This document shows, in pieces, positions 18,123 to 26,585 of a stretch of DNA of 64,000 bases. This DNA comes from Nocardia vulneris (GTDB lineage Bacteria; Actinomycetota; Actinomycetes; Mycobacteriales; Mycobacteriaceae): assembly GCF_001613425.1 (NCBI RefSeq), contig NZ_BDCI01000015.1, forward strand, positions 1 to 64,000. The letters run 5' to 3'. A model generated the notes under the pieces. It had not been told where the DNA came from, did no database searches, and was given only the letters and a program-made list of their open reading frames with translations. The position numbers and the translations under genes were made by a program. How positions within the stretch are numbered: position 1 is the first letter of the stretch; each line of letters begins with the position of its first letter.

Positions 18123-19184
18123 GTGGCGGAAGACGATTCGAGCGCGACCGGCCCGGCGGCGACGCCGGGCCCGGTCGAGGTGCTGCGCGAGATCGGCTTC
18201 TGGCTGGAACGTGCGCGAGCCGAGACCTATCGGGTGAAGGCCTACCGCAAGGCCGCCGATATCGTGGCGGGACTGTCCGCGGCCGAACGCGCGGCACACA
18301 AGGCAGCGCGCAGCTGGCGGGAGATCCCGGGGATCGGCCCGAAAACCGCCGCGGTGATCGAGCAGGCATCGGCCGGCGTACTGCCGCAGTACCTGATCGA
18401 TCAGCGCAACGCCGCGAAGCCGATCGGCGCGCCCGGTAAGGCGCTGCGCACCCGCCTGCGCGGCGATCTGCACACCCATTCGGAGTGGTCCGACGGTGGC
18501 AGCCCGATCGCGGAGATGATGGGCGTCGCCGCGGCGCTCGGGCACGAATACTGCGCGCTGACCGATCATTCGCCCCGGCTCACCGTGGCGAACGGCTTGT
18601 CCGCGAGCCGGTTGCGCAAGCAGTTGGACGTCGTCGCCGAATTGAACGAGCGGATGGCGCCGTTCCGGATCCTGACCGGCATCGAGGTGGACATCCTCGA
18701 CGACGGCACCCTGGATCAGCAGGCCGATCTGCTCGCCGAACTCGATATCGTGGTGGCCAGCGTGCATTCGCACCTGCGCGCGGACAGCGCGACGATGACC
18801 AAGCGGATGGTCTACGCGGTCGCCAACCCTAACGTGGACGTGCTCGGGCACTGCACGGGCAGGCTGGTCACGGGTGGTCGCGGCACCCGGCCGGAGTCGA
18901 GCTTCGACGCCGAGGTGGTGTTCGAGGCATGCCGCACGTTCGGCACCGCCGTCGAGATCAACAGCAGGCCCGAACGACGGGATCCCCCTTCGCGTTTGAT
19001 GCGGCTGGCGCTCGAGATGGACTGCCTGTTCGCCATCGATACCGACGCGCACGCGCCCGGTCAGCTGGATTGGCAGGGCTACGGCTGCGAACGCGCGGTA
19101 GCCAATGATGTTCCGGCCGACCGCGTGATCAACACCTGGCCGCTGGCCGACCTGCTCGCCTGGACGCAGACCGCCGAAGCTTGA
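18123..19184 (+). CDS. HhH plus PHP-domain phosphoesterase (PolX-like, without polymerase)
   Basis: 353-aa protein starting GTG 18123. Residues about 20-100 form a DNA-polymerase-beta-like 8-kDa/HhH region (SWREIPGIGPKTAAVIEQA). From about 115 on there is a PHP domain with the metal ligands: LHTHSEWSDGG, ALTDHSPRLT, GIEVDILDDG, VVASVHSHLR, DVLGHCTGRL and AIDTDAHAPGQLD. This is the architecture of the outer parts of PolX repair polymerases with the nucleotidyl-transfer palm missing. It could be a 3'-exonuclease, phosphatase or DNA end-cleaning enzyme. Such proteins are widespread in actinobacteria but poorly studied. Confidence 0.85.
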   Translation: MAEDDSSATGPAATPGPVEVLREIGFWLERARAETYRVKAYRKAADIVAGLSAAERAAHKAARSWREIPGIGPKTAAVIEQASAGVLPQYLIDQRNAAKPIGAPGKALRTRLRGDLHTHSEWSDGGSPIAEMMGVAAALGHEYCALTDHSPRLTVANGLSASRLRKQLDVVAELNERMAPFRILTGIEVDILDDGTLDQQADLLAELDIVVASVHSHLRADSATMTKRMVYAVANPNVDVLGHCTGRLVTGGRGTRPESSFDAEVVFEACRTFGTAVEINSRPERRDPPSRLMRLALEMDCLFAIDTDAHAPGQLDWQGYGCERAVANDVPADRVINTWPLADLLAWTQTAEA

Positions 19185-19287
19185 TGGCCAGTGCTTGGCC
19201 GAATCGTGAATTGTGCGCGGGCGCGTCACACTTGCGGCCGCTGTCTCGTCCCTCTGTTGTACGAGGACATCGAGGAAAGGACTCACC

Positions 19288-19728
19288 GTGGCACGGATGA
19301 AGCTCGCAGAGGTCGCCCCCGAGTACTACAAGGCGTGGTTCGAGGCGGAGAAGGCGATCCGGCGCGGTCCGCTGAATCCGGTGGTGCGCGAGCTGGTGAA
19401 GATTCGCGCGTCCCAGATCAACGGCTGCGTGTACTGCATCGACCTGCACACCACCGACGCGCGCCTGGCGGGGGAGACCGAGAAGCGGATCTACCAGCTC
19501 GACGCCTGGCGCGAGTCCGCGCTCTACGACGACACCGAGCGGGCCGCCCTCGCCTACGCGGAGGCGGTCACGAAACTCGGCGAACACGGTGTGAGCGACG
19601 AGATCTGGGCCGAGGTCGAGAAGCATTTCGACGAGGGCGCGCGGGCCGGGCTGGTCGCGGTCACCGCGATGATCAACCTGTGGAACCGGATCGGGGTCCC
19701 GCTGCGGATGCAGCCCGAGGTCGGCTGA
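19288..19728 (+). CDS. AhpD-like carboxymuconolactone decarboxylase family protein
   Basis: 146-aa protein of the AhpD/CMD fold. The redox motif is Cys47-x2-Cys50-x3-His54 (NGCVYCIDLH), the pattern of peroxidatic AhpD-type proteins, so an antioxidant or thiol-disulfide role is likely. The start is GTG 19288 (VARMKLAEVAPEYYK) preceded by GAGGAAAGG. A later helix NGC is followed by a conserved C-terminal INLWNRIGVPLRM. It is a single gene between the PHP gene and a hairpin terminator. The physiological reductant is not visible in the context. Confidence 0.88.
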   Translation: MARMKLAEVAPEYYKAWFEAEKAIRRGPLNPVVRELVKIRASQINGCVYCIDLHTTDARLAGETEKRIYQLDAWRESALYDDTERAALAYAEAVTKLGEHGVSDEIWAEVEKHFDEGARAGLVAVTAMINLWNRIGVPLRMQPEVG

Positions 19729-19736
19729 GGCGCCGC

Positions 19737-19763
19737 GCGTGGGCACCGGACCGGTGCCCACGC
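19737..19763. terminator. Hairpin between convergent genes
   Basis: A 27-bp near-complete palindrome (arms GCGTGGGCACCGG) lies between the AhpD-like gene and the convergent cysteine-rich hypothetical gene; it can fold into an 11-bp stem with a short loop. It probably terminates both transcripts. Confidence 0.7.
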
Positions 19764-19768
19764 ACGCC

Positions 19769-20056
19769 TCACTCTTTCGGCGGCAGAAACGGCCGGGAGA
19801 AGTAGTCCTCGACCGGCAGCGGGCCGGTGTAGCGGCGGCACGGGCACTGCACCCACTCCCACACCGAAGGCGCGACGGAACGGCGTAACTCCGTGTGGCA
19901 TTCACCGTTCGGATCGTGCACGGCGAGATCGTGGCCGCAGCCGCACTGCGCGGCGCTCTTCGTCTTGCCGAACGCCGCGCGGTGGCCGTAGCGCCCGATC
20001 GCCCAGCCGAGGCCGGCGATCCCGGCGCCGACGGCCAGGGTGATGGGATCGAACAT
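19769..20056 (-). CDS. Small cysteine-rich protein with N-terminal membrane segment
   Basis: 95-residue protein, start ATG 20056 (MFDPITLAVGAGIAGLGWAIG). A single hydrophobic segment covers about residues 5-20. The soluble part has a cysteine/histidine set, CGCGHDLAVHDPNGECH and VQCPCRRY, arranged as for one metal site, probably a zinc knuckle. It ends KE after FSRPFLPP. No named family is recognised. The promoter region is unusual: a TACAAT -10 box 6 nt before the start and an overlapping 12-bp palindrome, divergent from the AlkZ-like gene. Confidence 0.65.
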   Translation of the reverse strand: MFDPITLAVGAGIAGLGWAIGRYGHRAAFGKTKSAAQCGCGHDLAVHDPNGECHTELRRSVAPSVWEWVQCPCRRYTGPLPVEDYFSRPFLPPKE

Positions 20057-20062
20057 GAACAC

Positions 20063-20078
20063 ATTGTACGTATACGTA
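20063..20078 (-). promoter_or_regulatory. Leaderless -10 box overlapping a 12-bp palindrome
   Basis: On the minus strand TACAAT (20068-20063) lies 6 nt before the ATG at 20056. It overlaps the perfect palindrome TACGTATACGTA (20067-20078). An AT-rich palindrome on a core promoter is a plausible repressor site, shared with the divergent gene at 20131. Confidence 0.5.
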
Positions 20079-20130
20079 TGCCCCGCGGAATCGGCCCGAT
20101 GTGTCGGTGCCATCGGCGAAGATGGCAGGC

Positions 20131-21219
20131 ATGACGGAACTATCGCTGCGTGAGCTGAACCGAACCCTGCTGGTGCGTCAGATGCTGGCACAGCGGGTCG
20201 CGATGACACCGTTGGAGCTCGTCCGGCATCTGGTCGCGGTCCAAGGGCAAGAACCCAATTGGCCCTATGTGGGCCTGTGGTCCCGGCTCGCCGAATTCCG
20301 GCACGACGATCTGGCCGCCTTACTGCGAGAACGAAAACTGGTGCGGTCCACCATGATCCGCCGCACCGTGCACCTGGCCGACGTGGACGACTTCCGCTGG
20401 CTGCGCCCCACGGTGCGCCCGATCGTGCACGCCGCGTTGCAGGCGCCGTACTACCGCGACGAGATCGAGGGCATCGATCTCGCCGAACTAGCCGTCGCGG
20501 GAAGGGAATTGCTGTCCGGCCAGATCCTGTCGCGCACCGAGTTGGGTCGCCTGCTCGCCGAACGCTTCCCGGATCGGCACGCGCGCAGGCTCGCCGAGGC
20601 GGCGGAACTGCTGGTGCCGATGGCGCACAGCCCGGTGACCGGGGCCTGGGGCAAATGGCGCAACCGGTCGGTGACGGTCGCGCTCGCCGACGAGTGGATC
20701 GGTGTGCCGATGGCGACCGAGCCGCACGCGCAGACCTTGATCCTGCGGTACCTGGCGGCGTTCGGTCCCGCCACGGTGGCCGATATGCAGGCGTGGGCGG
20801 GGGTGACCAAGCTTGCCGAGGTGGTGGACGAGATGCGTTCGAGCCTGCGGGTTTTCACCGACGACCAGCACCGGGTGCTCTTCGACCTGCCCGACGCACC
20901 GCTGGCCGATCCGGGCCTGCCGATGCCAGTGCGCTTCCTGCCCGCTTTCGACAACGCGCTGCTCGGGCACAAGGACCGGCGCCGGATCATCAGCGAGGAG
21001 GATCGGCAACGGATCGCCAAGGAGGCCTCGGGCGGGGTACCGATGTACCTGGTCGACGGGTTCGTGCACGGCCGATGGGCGTTGGAGGACAGCACCATTC
21101 GGGTCACGCCCTGGCATCCCCTGTCCGCGGCCGACGAGTCCGCCCTGCGCGCCGAGGCCGAGCGCCTGCTCGGATTCGTCGCCTCCGGTCAGGACGGAAA
21201 GATCATCATCGAGGGTTGA
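20131..21219 (+). CDS. AlkZ-like winged-helix DNA glycosylase family protein
   Basis: 362-aa member of the HTH_42/AlkZ family (PF06224), whose studied Streptomyces members unhook interstrand DNA crosslinks and alkyl adducts. The catalytic Gln-x-Gln motif is present at residues 38-40 (LVAVQGQEPNWPYVGLWSR). Three winged-helix units are predicted, and the C-terminus shows FLPAFDNALLGHKDRRRII followed by VDGFVHGRWAL, typical of the family. Start is ATG 20131 (MTELSLRELNRTLLVRQ). No antibiotic biosynthesis cluster adjoins, so it is probably a housekeeping (AlkX/YcaQ-like) rather than self-resistance enzyme. Confidence 0.85.
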   Translation: MTELSLRELNRTLLVRQMLAQRVAMTPLELVRHLVAVQGQEPNWPYVGLWSRLAEFRHDDLAALLRERKLVRSTMIRRTVHLADVDDFRWLRPTVRPIVHAALQAPYYRDEIEGIDLAELAVAGRELLSGQILSRTELGRLLAERFPDRHARRLAEAAELLVPMAHSPVTGAWGKWRNRSVTVALADEWIGVPMATEPHAQTLILRYLAAFGPATVADMQAWAGVTKLAEVVDEMRSSLRVFTDDQHRVLFDLPDAPLADPGLPMPVRFLPAFDNALLGHKDRRRIISEEDRQRIAKEASGGVPMYLVDGFVHGRWALEDSTIRVTPWHPLSAADESALRAEAERLLGFVASGQDGKIIIEG

Positions 21220-21244
21220 CCCGGGGTGCGGGAGCCGGGTGGGA

Positions 21245-21472
21245 CTACTCGGGCAAAGGCGCGGCCCGGTCGGCGAAGTGCAGGCCGCGCAAGGCGAGTT
21301 CCTCCTCGAGGATCCGGATCGCCTTCGGGCCGACGCCGTGGATGCGCAGCAGTTCCTTCGCCGTCACCACGGTGAGCTGGTCGTAGCGGGTGTATCCGTG
21401 TGCGGCCAGCTCGCGGTTGGCGACCTTGCCCATCCGGTGCGGAAACTCTGCCGCCGACGCTTGCTCCGTCAT
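21245..21472 (-). CDS. Small helix-hairpin-helix DNA-binding protein
   Basis: 75-aa protein starting MTEQASAAEFPHRMG at 21472. The sequence YDQLTVVTAKELLRIHGVGPKAIRILEEEL is a helix-hairpin-helix of the type found in the RNA polymerase alpha C-terminal domain, so non-specific DNA binding is likely. An earlier in-frame ATG at 21496 would add 8 residues. It is convergent with the AlkZ-like gene and divergent from the epimerase gene. Function unknown. Confidence 0.8.
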   Translation of the reverse strand: MTEQASAAEFPHRMGKVANRELAAHGYTRYDQLTVVTAKELLRIHGVGPKAIRILEEELALRGLHFADRAAPLPE

Positions 21473-21661
21473 CACGACCTCCCGTGCGTTGGGCATTCCT
21501 CGGATAGGCGCACGGTAGCAACACCCGCCGACACGGTGCCGGGCGATCGACGCGTGACGAAAGTCTGACGGTGCGGCGTGGAGCGCCCGCCGCGGCGCGT
21601 CCACCAGGCACGATCGGTGCATGACACGAATTGCACGGCCAGGAAATCCGGCGTGATCGGC

Positions 21662-22720
21662 ATGCGGGTGTTGCTGACCGGCGCGGCCGGGTTCATCGGT
21701 TCGCATATCCGTCGCGCGCTGGCCGCCGCCGGGCACGAGGTGCTCGCGGTCGACCTGATGATTCCGGCGGCGCACGGACCGGCCGCCGCGGTGCCCGACG
21801 GCGTCCGGCAGGTGGACGTCCGGGACGGGGACGCCCTCGATGCGCTGCTGTACGGCGTCGACGTCGTCTGCCATCAGGCCGCGGTGGTCGGCGCCGGTGT
21901 GAGCGCGCAGGATGCGCCCGCCTACGCGAGTCACAACGACTTCGGCACGGCGGTCCTGCTGGCGGCGATGGATCGGGCCGGATGCCGCCGGCTGGTACTC
22001 GCGTCGTCGATGGTGGTGTACGGCGAGGGGCACTACCGCGGCGCGCGGTGCGGGCCGGTGCAGGTCGGCGTCCGCCGCCCGGTGGATCTCGCGGCGGGGA
22101 TGTTCGAGCATCGCTGTCCGGCGACCGGCGAGGTCCTCGGCTGGGAAACGGTCCGCGAGGACGCGCCGCTGCGGCCGCGCAGCCTGTACGCGGCAAGCAA
22201 ACTCGCGCAGGAGAACTACGCCGCCGCGTGGGCGGCGGTGACCGGGTCCACCGTGACCGCACTGCGCTATCACAATGTGTACGGCGCCGATATGCCCAGG
22301 GACACACCGTATTCCGGGGTCGCCGCGATCTTCCGGTCGTCGCTGGAGGCGGGGCAGTCGCCGCAGGTCTTCGAGGATGGCCGGCAGGCAAGGGATTTCG
22401 TGCACGTCACCGATATCGCCGCGGCGAACCTCGCGGCCGTCGAACAGCCGCTGTCCGGCTTCGTCGCGCTCAACGTCTCTTCCGGCCGCCCGATCACCAT
22501 CGGCGAGGTGGCGGCGACGTTGGCCGCGGCGCGCGGTGGCCCGGACCCGGTGGTGACGGGCCGCTATCGGGCCGGCGACGTGCGGCATATCGTCGCCGAT
22601 CCCGAACAGGCCAGGCGCGTCCTGGGTTTCGCGGCACAGGTGGATCCGGTGGCCGGTCTCACCGAGTTCGCGTTCGCCCCGCTGCGCGACAGCGCGGGGA
22701 TGTGCGCACCGACCCTGTGA
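21662..22720 (+). CDS. NAD-dependent epimerase/dehydratase (extended SDR)
   Basis: 352-aa extended short-chain dehydrogenase, probably acting on a nucleotide-linked sugar. The Rossmann motif TGAAGFIGSH is at residues 6-15, the catalytic pair is YAASK near 180 and RYHNVYG follows, typical of UDP-sugar epimerases. RDFVHVTDIAAANL and a C-terminal GDVRHIVADPEQARRVLGF complete the family pattern. Start ATG 21662 (MRVLLTGAAG); GTG 21653 is an alternative. It ends 5 bp before the convergent histidine kinase gene. By position it belongs with the 21.6-30.6 kb glycosylation cluster, although it faces the kinase operon. Confidence 0.88.
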   Translation: MRVLLTGAAGFIGSHIRRALAAAGHEVLAVDLMIPAAHGPAAAVPDGVRQVDVRDGDALDALLYGVDVVCHQAAVVGAGVSAQDAPAYASHNDFGTAVLLAAMDRAGCRRLVLASSMVVYGEGHYRGARCGPVQVGVRRPVDLAAGMFEHRCPATGEVLGWETVREDAPLRPRSLYAASKLAQENYAAAWAAVTGSTVTALRYHNVYGADMPRDTPYSGVAAIFRSSLEAGQSPQVFEDGRQARDFVHVTDIAAANLAAVEQPLSGFVALNVSSGRPITIGEVAATLAAARGGPDPVVTGRYRAGDVRHIVADPEQARRVLGFAAQVDPVAGLTEFAFAPLRDSAGMCAPTL

Positions 22721-22724
22721 GCGG

Positions 22725-23750
22725 TCAGTTCCCCGACAGCGGCAGCCGTACCTCGAAACGGCTGCCGCCGGGCCGGTTCTCGGCCGTGATGCGGCCCTGG
22801 TGCGCCTCGACCAGACCGGCCGCGATCGCCAAACCCATGCCGCTGCCGGTGGGTACGCCGTCGGCGGCGACCGGGGAGCGCGCGGCGGTGCCGCGATAGG
22901 CGACCTCGAAGATGCGTGGCAGGTCCGTCTCGGCGATCCCCGGCCCGGTGTCGTCGACCCGCGCCCACGCCTGACCGTCGGCGGTACCCGCCGAGAGGGC
23001 GACCTCGCCACCGGGCGGCGTATGCGCGATGGCGTTGGACACCAGGTTGGTCAGCACCCGGCCGAGCGCCTGATCGTTCGCGGTGACGACGATGCGCGAA
23101 TCCGGTTGCTCCGCACGGAGTTCGACCTGGGCGCGGGCCGCGGTCGGCCGGTTCGCGGCGAGCACCTCGTCGATCAGTTCCCGCAGATCCACCGGTTCCA
23201 GCTCGAGGCGCAGCGCGCCCGCGTTGATCTTCGACATCTCGAACAGGTCGTCGACCATGCGAGAGAGCCGATTCGTCTCGACGCCGATCTGCTCGGCGTA
23301 GGTCGCCACGTCGGCCTGTCCGCTGACGACCCCGTCGGAGAGCGCTTCGGCCATCGCGCGAATGCCCGCCAGCGGAGTCCGCAGGTCATGGCTCACCCAG
23401 GCGACCAGCTCGCGCCGGGACTGCTCCGCCGCGCGCTCCTGTTCGAGGATCTGCTTCTCCCAGACCATCTTTCGGGCCTGTTCGCGCCCGAGCAGGATCG
23501 CGGCGGGGACGGTGACCGCCGCGACGATGCCGAGCACCACCGCGGTGCGCTGCAGCTCCTGGGTGAACATCAGCCCGCTGACCCCGATCACGCCCGCGAG
23601 GGTGGCCAGCGTCGGAATCAGCACCAGCACCGCCATGCTCGTGGTCACCGACCGATTCCTGGTGGTGCGCAGGATGATCGCGCCGATCAGGACCACCGGC
23701 AGCGAGCAGGCCAGCGAATAGATGATGAGCTGGGTGGTGTCCTCAGGCAT
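22725..23750 (-). CDS. Sensor histidine kinase of the glycosylation cluster
   Basis: 341-aa membrane histidine kinase. The N-terminus has about three or four membrane helices with almost no extracytoplasmic domain (residues 5-110), so it probably senses within the membrane. HisKA contains [19 protein letters not shown] (phospho-His near residue 165). HATPase motifs are [18 protein letters not shown] (N box), [17 protein letters not shown] (G1) and GSGMGLAIA (G2). It overlaps the upstream response regulator gene by 8 bp. The operon order is GT-C-like gene, regulator, kinase. Signal unknown; envelope precursor state is one possibility given the neighbours. Confidence 0.92.
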   Translation of the reverse strand: MPEDTTQLIIYSLACSLPVVLIGAIILRTTRNRSVTTSMAVLVLIPTLATLAGVIGVSGLMFTQELQRTAVVLGIVAAVTVPAAILLGREQARKMVWEKQILEQERAAEQSRRELVAWVSHDLRTPLAGIRAMAEALSDGVVSGQADVATYAEQIGVETNRLSRMVDDLFEMSKINAGALRLELEPVDLRELIDEVLAANRPTAARAQVELRAEQPDSRIVVTANDQALGRVLTNLVSNAIAHTPPGGEVALSAGTADGQAWARVDDTGPGIAETDLPRIFEVAYRGTAARSPVAADGVPTGSGMGLAIAAGLVEAHQGRITAENRPGGSRFEVRLPLSGN

Positions 23751-24441
23751 CGACGGCTCCGTTCCCGGTGCGCGCCCACGCGTAACCGCGGCCCCACACG
23801 GTTTCGATGCGATGGCTGTCGCCGAGCTTGGCGCGCAACCGCTTGATGTGCACGGTGACCGTGGACAGGTCGCCGAAATCCCAGCCCCACACCTTGGCGA
23901 GCAAGGCTTCCCGGCTGAACACCTGCTGCGGATGCTGGAGTAGGAAGACGAGCAGGTCGAACTCGCGCGGCGTCAGATCCACGGGCGCCCCCGCGACGAG
24001 GACGAGCCGGACCGCCGGACGGATCTCCACGGCGCCGTCGCGCAGCACCGGATGGTCGCTGTCGCGCACCACCTGCGAGCGCCGCAGCACCGAGGCGACG
24101 CGCAGCGCGAGTTCCCGTGGGCTGAACGGCTTGGTGACGTAGTCGTCGGCGCCCGCCTCCAGGCCGAGCACCCGGTCGTCCTCGTCGCCGAGGGCGGTGA
24201 GCAGGATGACCGGCATGTCCGGTCGCGGGCCCGAGCGGATGCTGCGGCAGATCTCGATGCCGTCCGGCGCGGGCATCATCACGTCGAGCACGGCCAGCTC
24301 GATCACCTCGTCCGGATTCGCCAGCGCCGCCAAAGTGGTTGTGCCGTCTGCGGTTTCCCGCACGGTATGGCCGTCGCGCTCGAGATAGCGGCGGACCACA
24401 TCCCGGACGACGGGATCGTCGTCGGCGATCAGAATCGTCAT
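23743..24441 (-). CDS. OmpR/PhoB-family response regulator of the glycosylation cluster
   Basis: 232-aa response regulator. The receiver domain has acidic pocket DDDP near residue 8, phospho-acceptor Asp in LAVLDVMMP (near 53), and KPFSPREL with the conserved lysine near 105. The C-terminal winged helix contains [32 protein letters not shown] in pieces and RRLR-type [26 protein letters not shown]. It starts 4 nt after the GT-C-like gene and overlaps its kinase. A PhoP-like direct repeat (25853-25870) lies in the divergent promoter region of the cluster and is the obvious candidate target. Confidence 0.93.
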   Translation of the reverse strand: MTILIADDDPVVRDVVRRYLERDGHTVRETADGTTTLAALANPDEVIELAVLDVMMPAPDGIEICRSIRSGPRPDMPVILLTALGDEDDRVLGLEAGADDYVTKPFSPRELALRVASVLRRSQVVRDSDHPVLRDGAVEIRPAVRLVLVAGAPVDLTPREFDLLVFLLQHPQQVFSREALLAKVWGWDFGDLSTVTVHIKRLRAKLGDSHRIETVWGRGYAWARTGNGAVDA

Positions 24442-24445
24442 GCTC

Positions 24446-25789
24446 TCACCAGTTCGTCAGGATCGTATGGACCAGTAGCAGGGTCGCGGCGGCTTGCAGC
24501 GCGAGCCAGGGCCGGGCGGCGGCGCGCGGCAGAAAAGCGGTCGCGGCGAGCAACCAGATATCGAACGGTAGCCAGATTCGCTCTGTCTCCGCTTTGCTCA
24601 GCCCGCTGAGGTCTGCCGCGAGTATCGCGCACAGGGCCGCGGCGACCAGCAGCGCCGTCGGGTCGAGGGCACGTAGCGGGCGCGGCGACAGCGCGCGGGA
24701 CAGGCCCGCAGCCGTCGCGAGGCCCACCGCGCACACCGTCGCGGCCAGGTTGCCCCACCACCAGTACGCGTAGGACCGCTCACTGGCGATGCCCTGGTAG
24801 TAGCGCTGCACCACCAGGTGATAGCCGTCCAGCCACCAGAAACCGGACAGCGTGAACGCGGCCACGACCACCAGCGCACCGGCCAGTGCGGGCAGCAGCG
24901 GGCGCGCGGTCCGGGCCGCGATCAGCACGGCCACGGCCGGAAACGCCATCAGTACCAAGCCGTAGCTGAGATAGCTGCCGAGCGCGAACAGAACGCCCGC
25001 GGCGATCGCGGCGCTGGTCTTGCCGCCTGGTCGCGCGGCGATCGCCAGTAGCGCGACGGCCCAGGCCGTGACACCGGCGAACATCGCGTCCGCGGAGACC
25101 GCGATCCACAACGCGGCGGGCGCGAGCACCAGGAACGGCAGCGCCGCCCGCGCTCGATCCTCGGCGCCGAGCGCCCGCAGCGCGACCGCGACGGCGAGCA
25201 CCGCACTGGTGCCGATCAGTAGGCAGGCCACGCCCGCCCACGCGCCGCCGCCGAGGCCGATACGGTCGAGCAGCACGAAGAAGAGCAACGCGCCCGGTGG
25301 ATGCCCCGACACGTGCGTGGTCCACGAGTCCGGCTCGAAATCGAGGATGCGGTCGGCGAATCCGCGCAGCATCGCGCCGATGTCGGTGACGCCGCCGACC
25401 TCGTGCAGGTACTCGTTGGGATCGGTGAGCCGACCGGCGAATCCGCGCTCCCAGCCGTCGACCATGGCGAGCGCGAACGCCCAGCCCAGCGCGGCCGCCC
25501 AGGAGACGGCCAGCAAGGGACGCCAAGACAACCGGCGCGCGAGCGTCGGGCCCTGTGCGACAACGACAATCGCGAGCGCGATCGCCGGCCCGGTACCCCA
25601 GCCCACGTGCGGCAACCAATTGCCGAAAAGCGGTGCGGCACCGGCATACAGCTTGCTACGCCACGATTCGCTGGCAATTCGCGGGACGACGAAGGCCGCC
25701 GTGACGAGCACGGCGGCGCCGCCCGCGCCCACCAGGTCGCCACGGAGCCGGGCCCGCCGCGGGGGATCGAGGACAGAGGTGTCGGGCAC
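24446..25789 (-). CDS. GT-C-like integral membrane protein (Rv0541c-type)
   Basis: 447-aa protein with about 11-12 hydrophobic segments and an early loop containing acidic residues (LTDPNEYLHEVGGVTDIG) and FEPDSWTTHVSGHPPGALLFF. The C-terminal motif LSGLSKAETERIWLPFDIWLL resembles GT-C-type polyprenol-phosphate-dependent transferases and the M. tuberculosis protein Rv0541c (449 aa), which is also divergent from a GT2/DUF2064 pair (Rv0539-Rv0540). I chose GTG 25789 because TATCGT lies 7 nt upstream (leaderless pattern); GTG 25798 would overlap that box. It is first in an operon with the two-component system. Donor and acceptor are unknown. Confidence 0.75.
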   Translation of the reverse strand: MPDTSVLDPPRRARLRGDLVGAGGAAVLVTAAFVVPRIASESWRSKLYAGAAPLFGNWLPHVGWGTGPAIALAIVVVAQGPTLARRLSWRPLLAVSWAAALGWAFALAMVDGWERGFAGRLTDPNEYLHEVGGVTDIGAMLRGFADRILDFEPDSWTTHVSGHPPGALLFFVLLDRIGLGGGAWAGVACLLIGTSAVLAVAVALRALGAEDRARAALPFLVLAPAALWIAVSADAMFAGVTAWAVALLAIAARPGGKTSAAIAAGVLFALGSYLSYGLVLMAFPAVAVLIAARTARPLLPALAGALVVVAAFTLSGFWWLDGYHLVVQRYYQGIASERSYAYWWWGNLAATVCAVGLATAAGLSRALSPRPLRALDPTALLVAAALCAILAADLSGLSKAETERIWLPFDIWLLAATAFLPRAAARPWLALQAAATLLLVHTILTNW

Positions 25790-25796
25790 GGCTATC

Positions 25797-25802
25797 ACGA
25801 TA
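25797..25802 (-). promoter_or_regulatory. Leaderless-type -10 box of the GT-C/regulator/kinase operon
   Basis: TATCGT on the minus strand, 7 nt before GTG 25789. It supports that start and places the promoter 50 bp from the shared direct repeat. Confidence 0.5.
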
Positions 25803-25852
25803 GGGCGGCAATCGAGCCGTCTCTGCAGATCCCGGCGGTTTTTCTGATGATG

Positions 25853-25870
25853 TCACTGTTTCGTCACAGG
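25853..25870 (+). promoter_or_regulatory. PhoP-like direct repeat in the divergent promoter region
   Basis: TCACTGT, then TTCG, then TCACAGG: two 7-bp direct repeats with an 11-bp period. The layout is that of the M. tuberculosis PhoP site (TCACAGC-N4-TCACAGC) and of OmpR-family boxes generally. It ends 30 bp before the -10 box of the glycosyltransferase operon, just upstream of the -35 position, which suits an activator. The response regulator at 23743-24441 is the likely binder. Confidence 0.55.
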
Positions 25871-25900
25871 TTTTCGAGCCGTTTCGCAGCCGCGACGGCT

Positions 25901-25906
25901 TAGCGT
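25901..25906 (+). promoter_or_regulatory. Leaderless-type -10 box of the glycosyltransferase operon
   Basis: TAGCGT, 7 nt before GTG 25914, with no ribosome-binding site between. No good -35 is present, consistent with dependence on an activator bound at 25853-25870. Confidence 0.5.
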
Positions 25907-25913
25907 CGGCAGC

Positions 25914-26585
25914 GTGACTCGAACCCAGGTTGATCCTGCCGGAGTGACCGTCGTGATTCCGTGCCGGGACGAAGCTGATGCGTTGCCCGACGTACTCGCC
26001 GCGCTACCCGCCGGATACCACGCCCTCGTGGTCGACAACGGCTCCACCGACGGCACCGGCGCCGTCGCGCGCAGCCGCGGCGCCACGGTGGTGCACGAGG
26101 CCAGACCGGGCTATGGCGCGGCCGTGCAGGCGGGTATCGCGGCGGCCCGCACCGAGCTGGTCGCGGTACTCGACGGCGACGGATCGATGGATCCGGCCGA
26201 ACTGCCCGGCCTCGTCGAATTGGTGCGTGGCGGAGCCGATCTCGCGGTCGGGCGGCGGCGGCCGACGCACGCCGGGGTCTGGCCCTGGCACGCCCGGCTC
26301 GGCAATCTGCTGGTCGCGCGCCGGTTGCGGCGCAAATACGGTCTGCCCGTGCACGATATCGCCGCGATGCGGGTGGCGCGGCGGGCCGGAATGCTGGCGC
26401 TCGGACCCTTGCACCAGCGGTCCGGCTATCCCCTCGAACTGCTGGTCGGCGCGGCGAGCGCGGGTTGGCGGGTGGAGGAGCGGGACATTGCCTACCGGCC
26501 GCGCGCGGGCGGGGTGTCGAAGGTGTCGGGCTCGTGGCTCGGAACCCTGCGTGCCACCAAAGATTTCCTGGCGGTGCTGCGATGA
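25914..26585 (+). CDS. Family 2 glycosyltransferase (polyprenyl-phosphate sugar synthase-like, Rv0539-type)
   Basis: 223-aa GT2 enzyme of the dolichyl-phosphate mannose/glucose synthase type. The GT-A fold motifs are VVIPCRDEADALPDVLAAL, VVDNGSTDGTG, GYGAAVQAGIAAA, and the DXD-type motif in VAVLDGDGSMDP. VHDIAAMRVARR and LHQRSGYPLELL are close to the signature of this subfamily. No membrane helices follow, so the product acts at the cytoplasmic face. It overlaps DUF2064 by 4 bp and resembles M. tuberculosis Rv0539 in context. The likely job is to make a lipid-linked sugar donor used by the divergent GT-C-like protein; this is inference. Confidence 0.85.
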   Translation: MTRTQVDPAGVTVVIPCRDEADALPDVLAALPAGYHALVVDNGSTDGTGAVARSRGATVVHEARPGYGAAVQAGIAAARTELVAVLDGDGSMDPAELPGLVELVRGGADLAVGRRRPTHAGVWPWHARLGNLLVARRLRRKYGLPVHDIAAMRVARRAGMLALGPLHQRSGYPLELLVGAASAGWRVEERDIAYRPRAGGVSKVSGSWLGTLRATKDFLAVLR

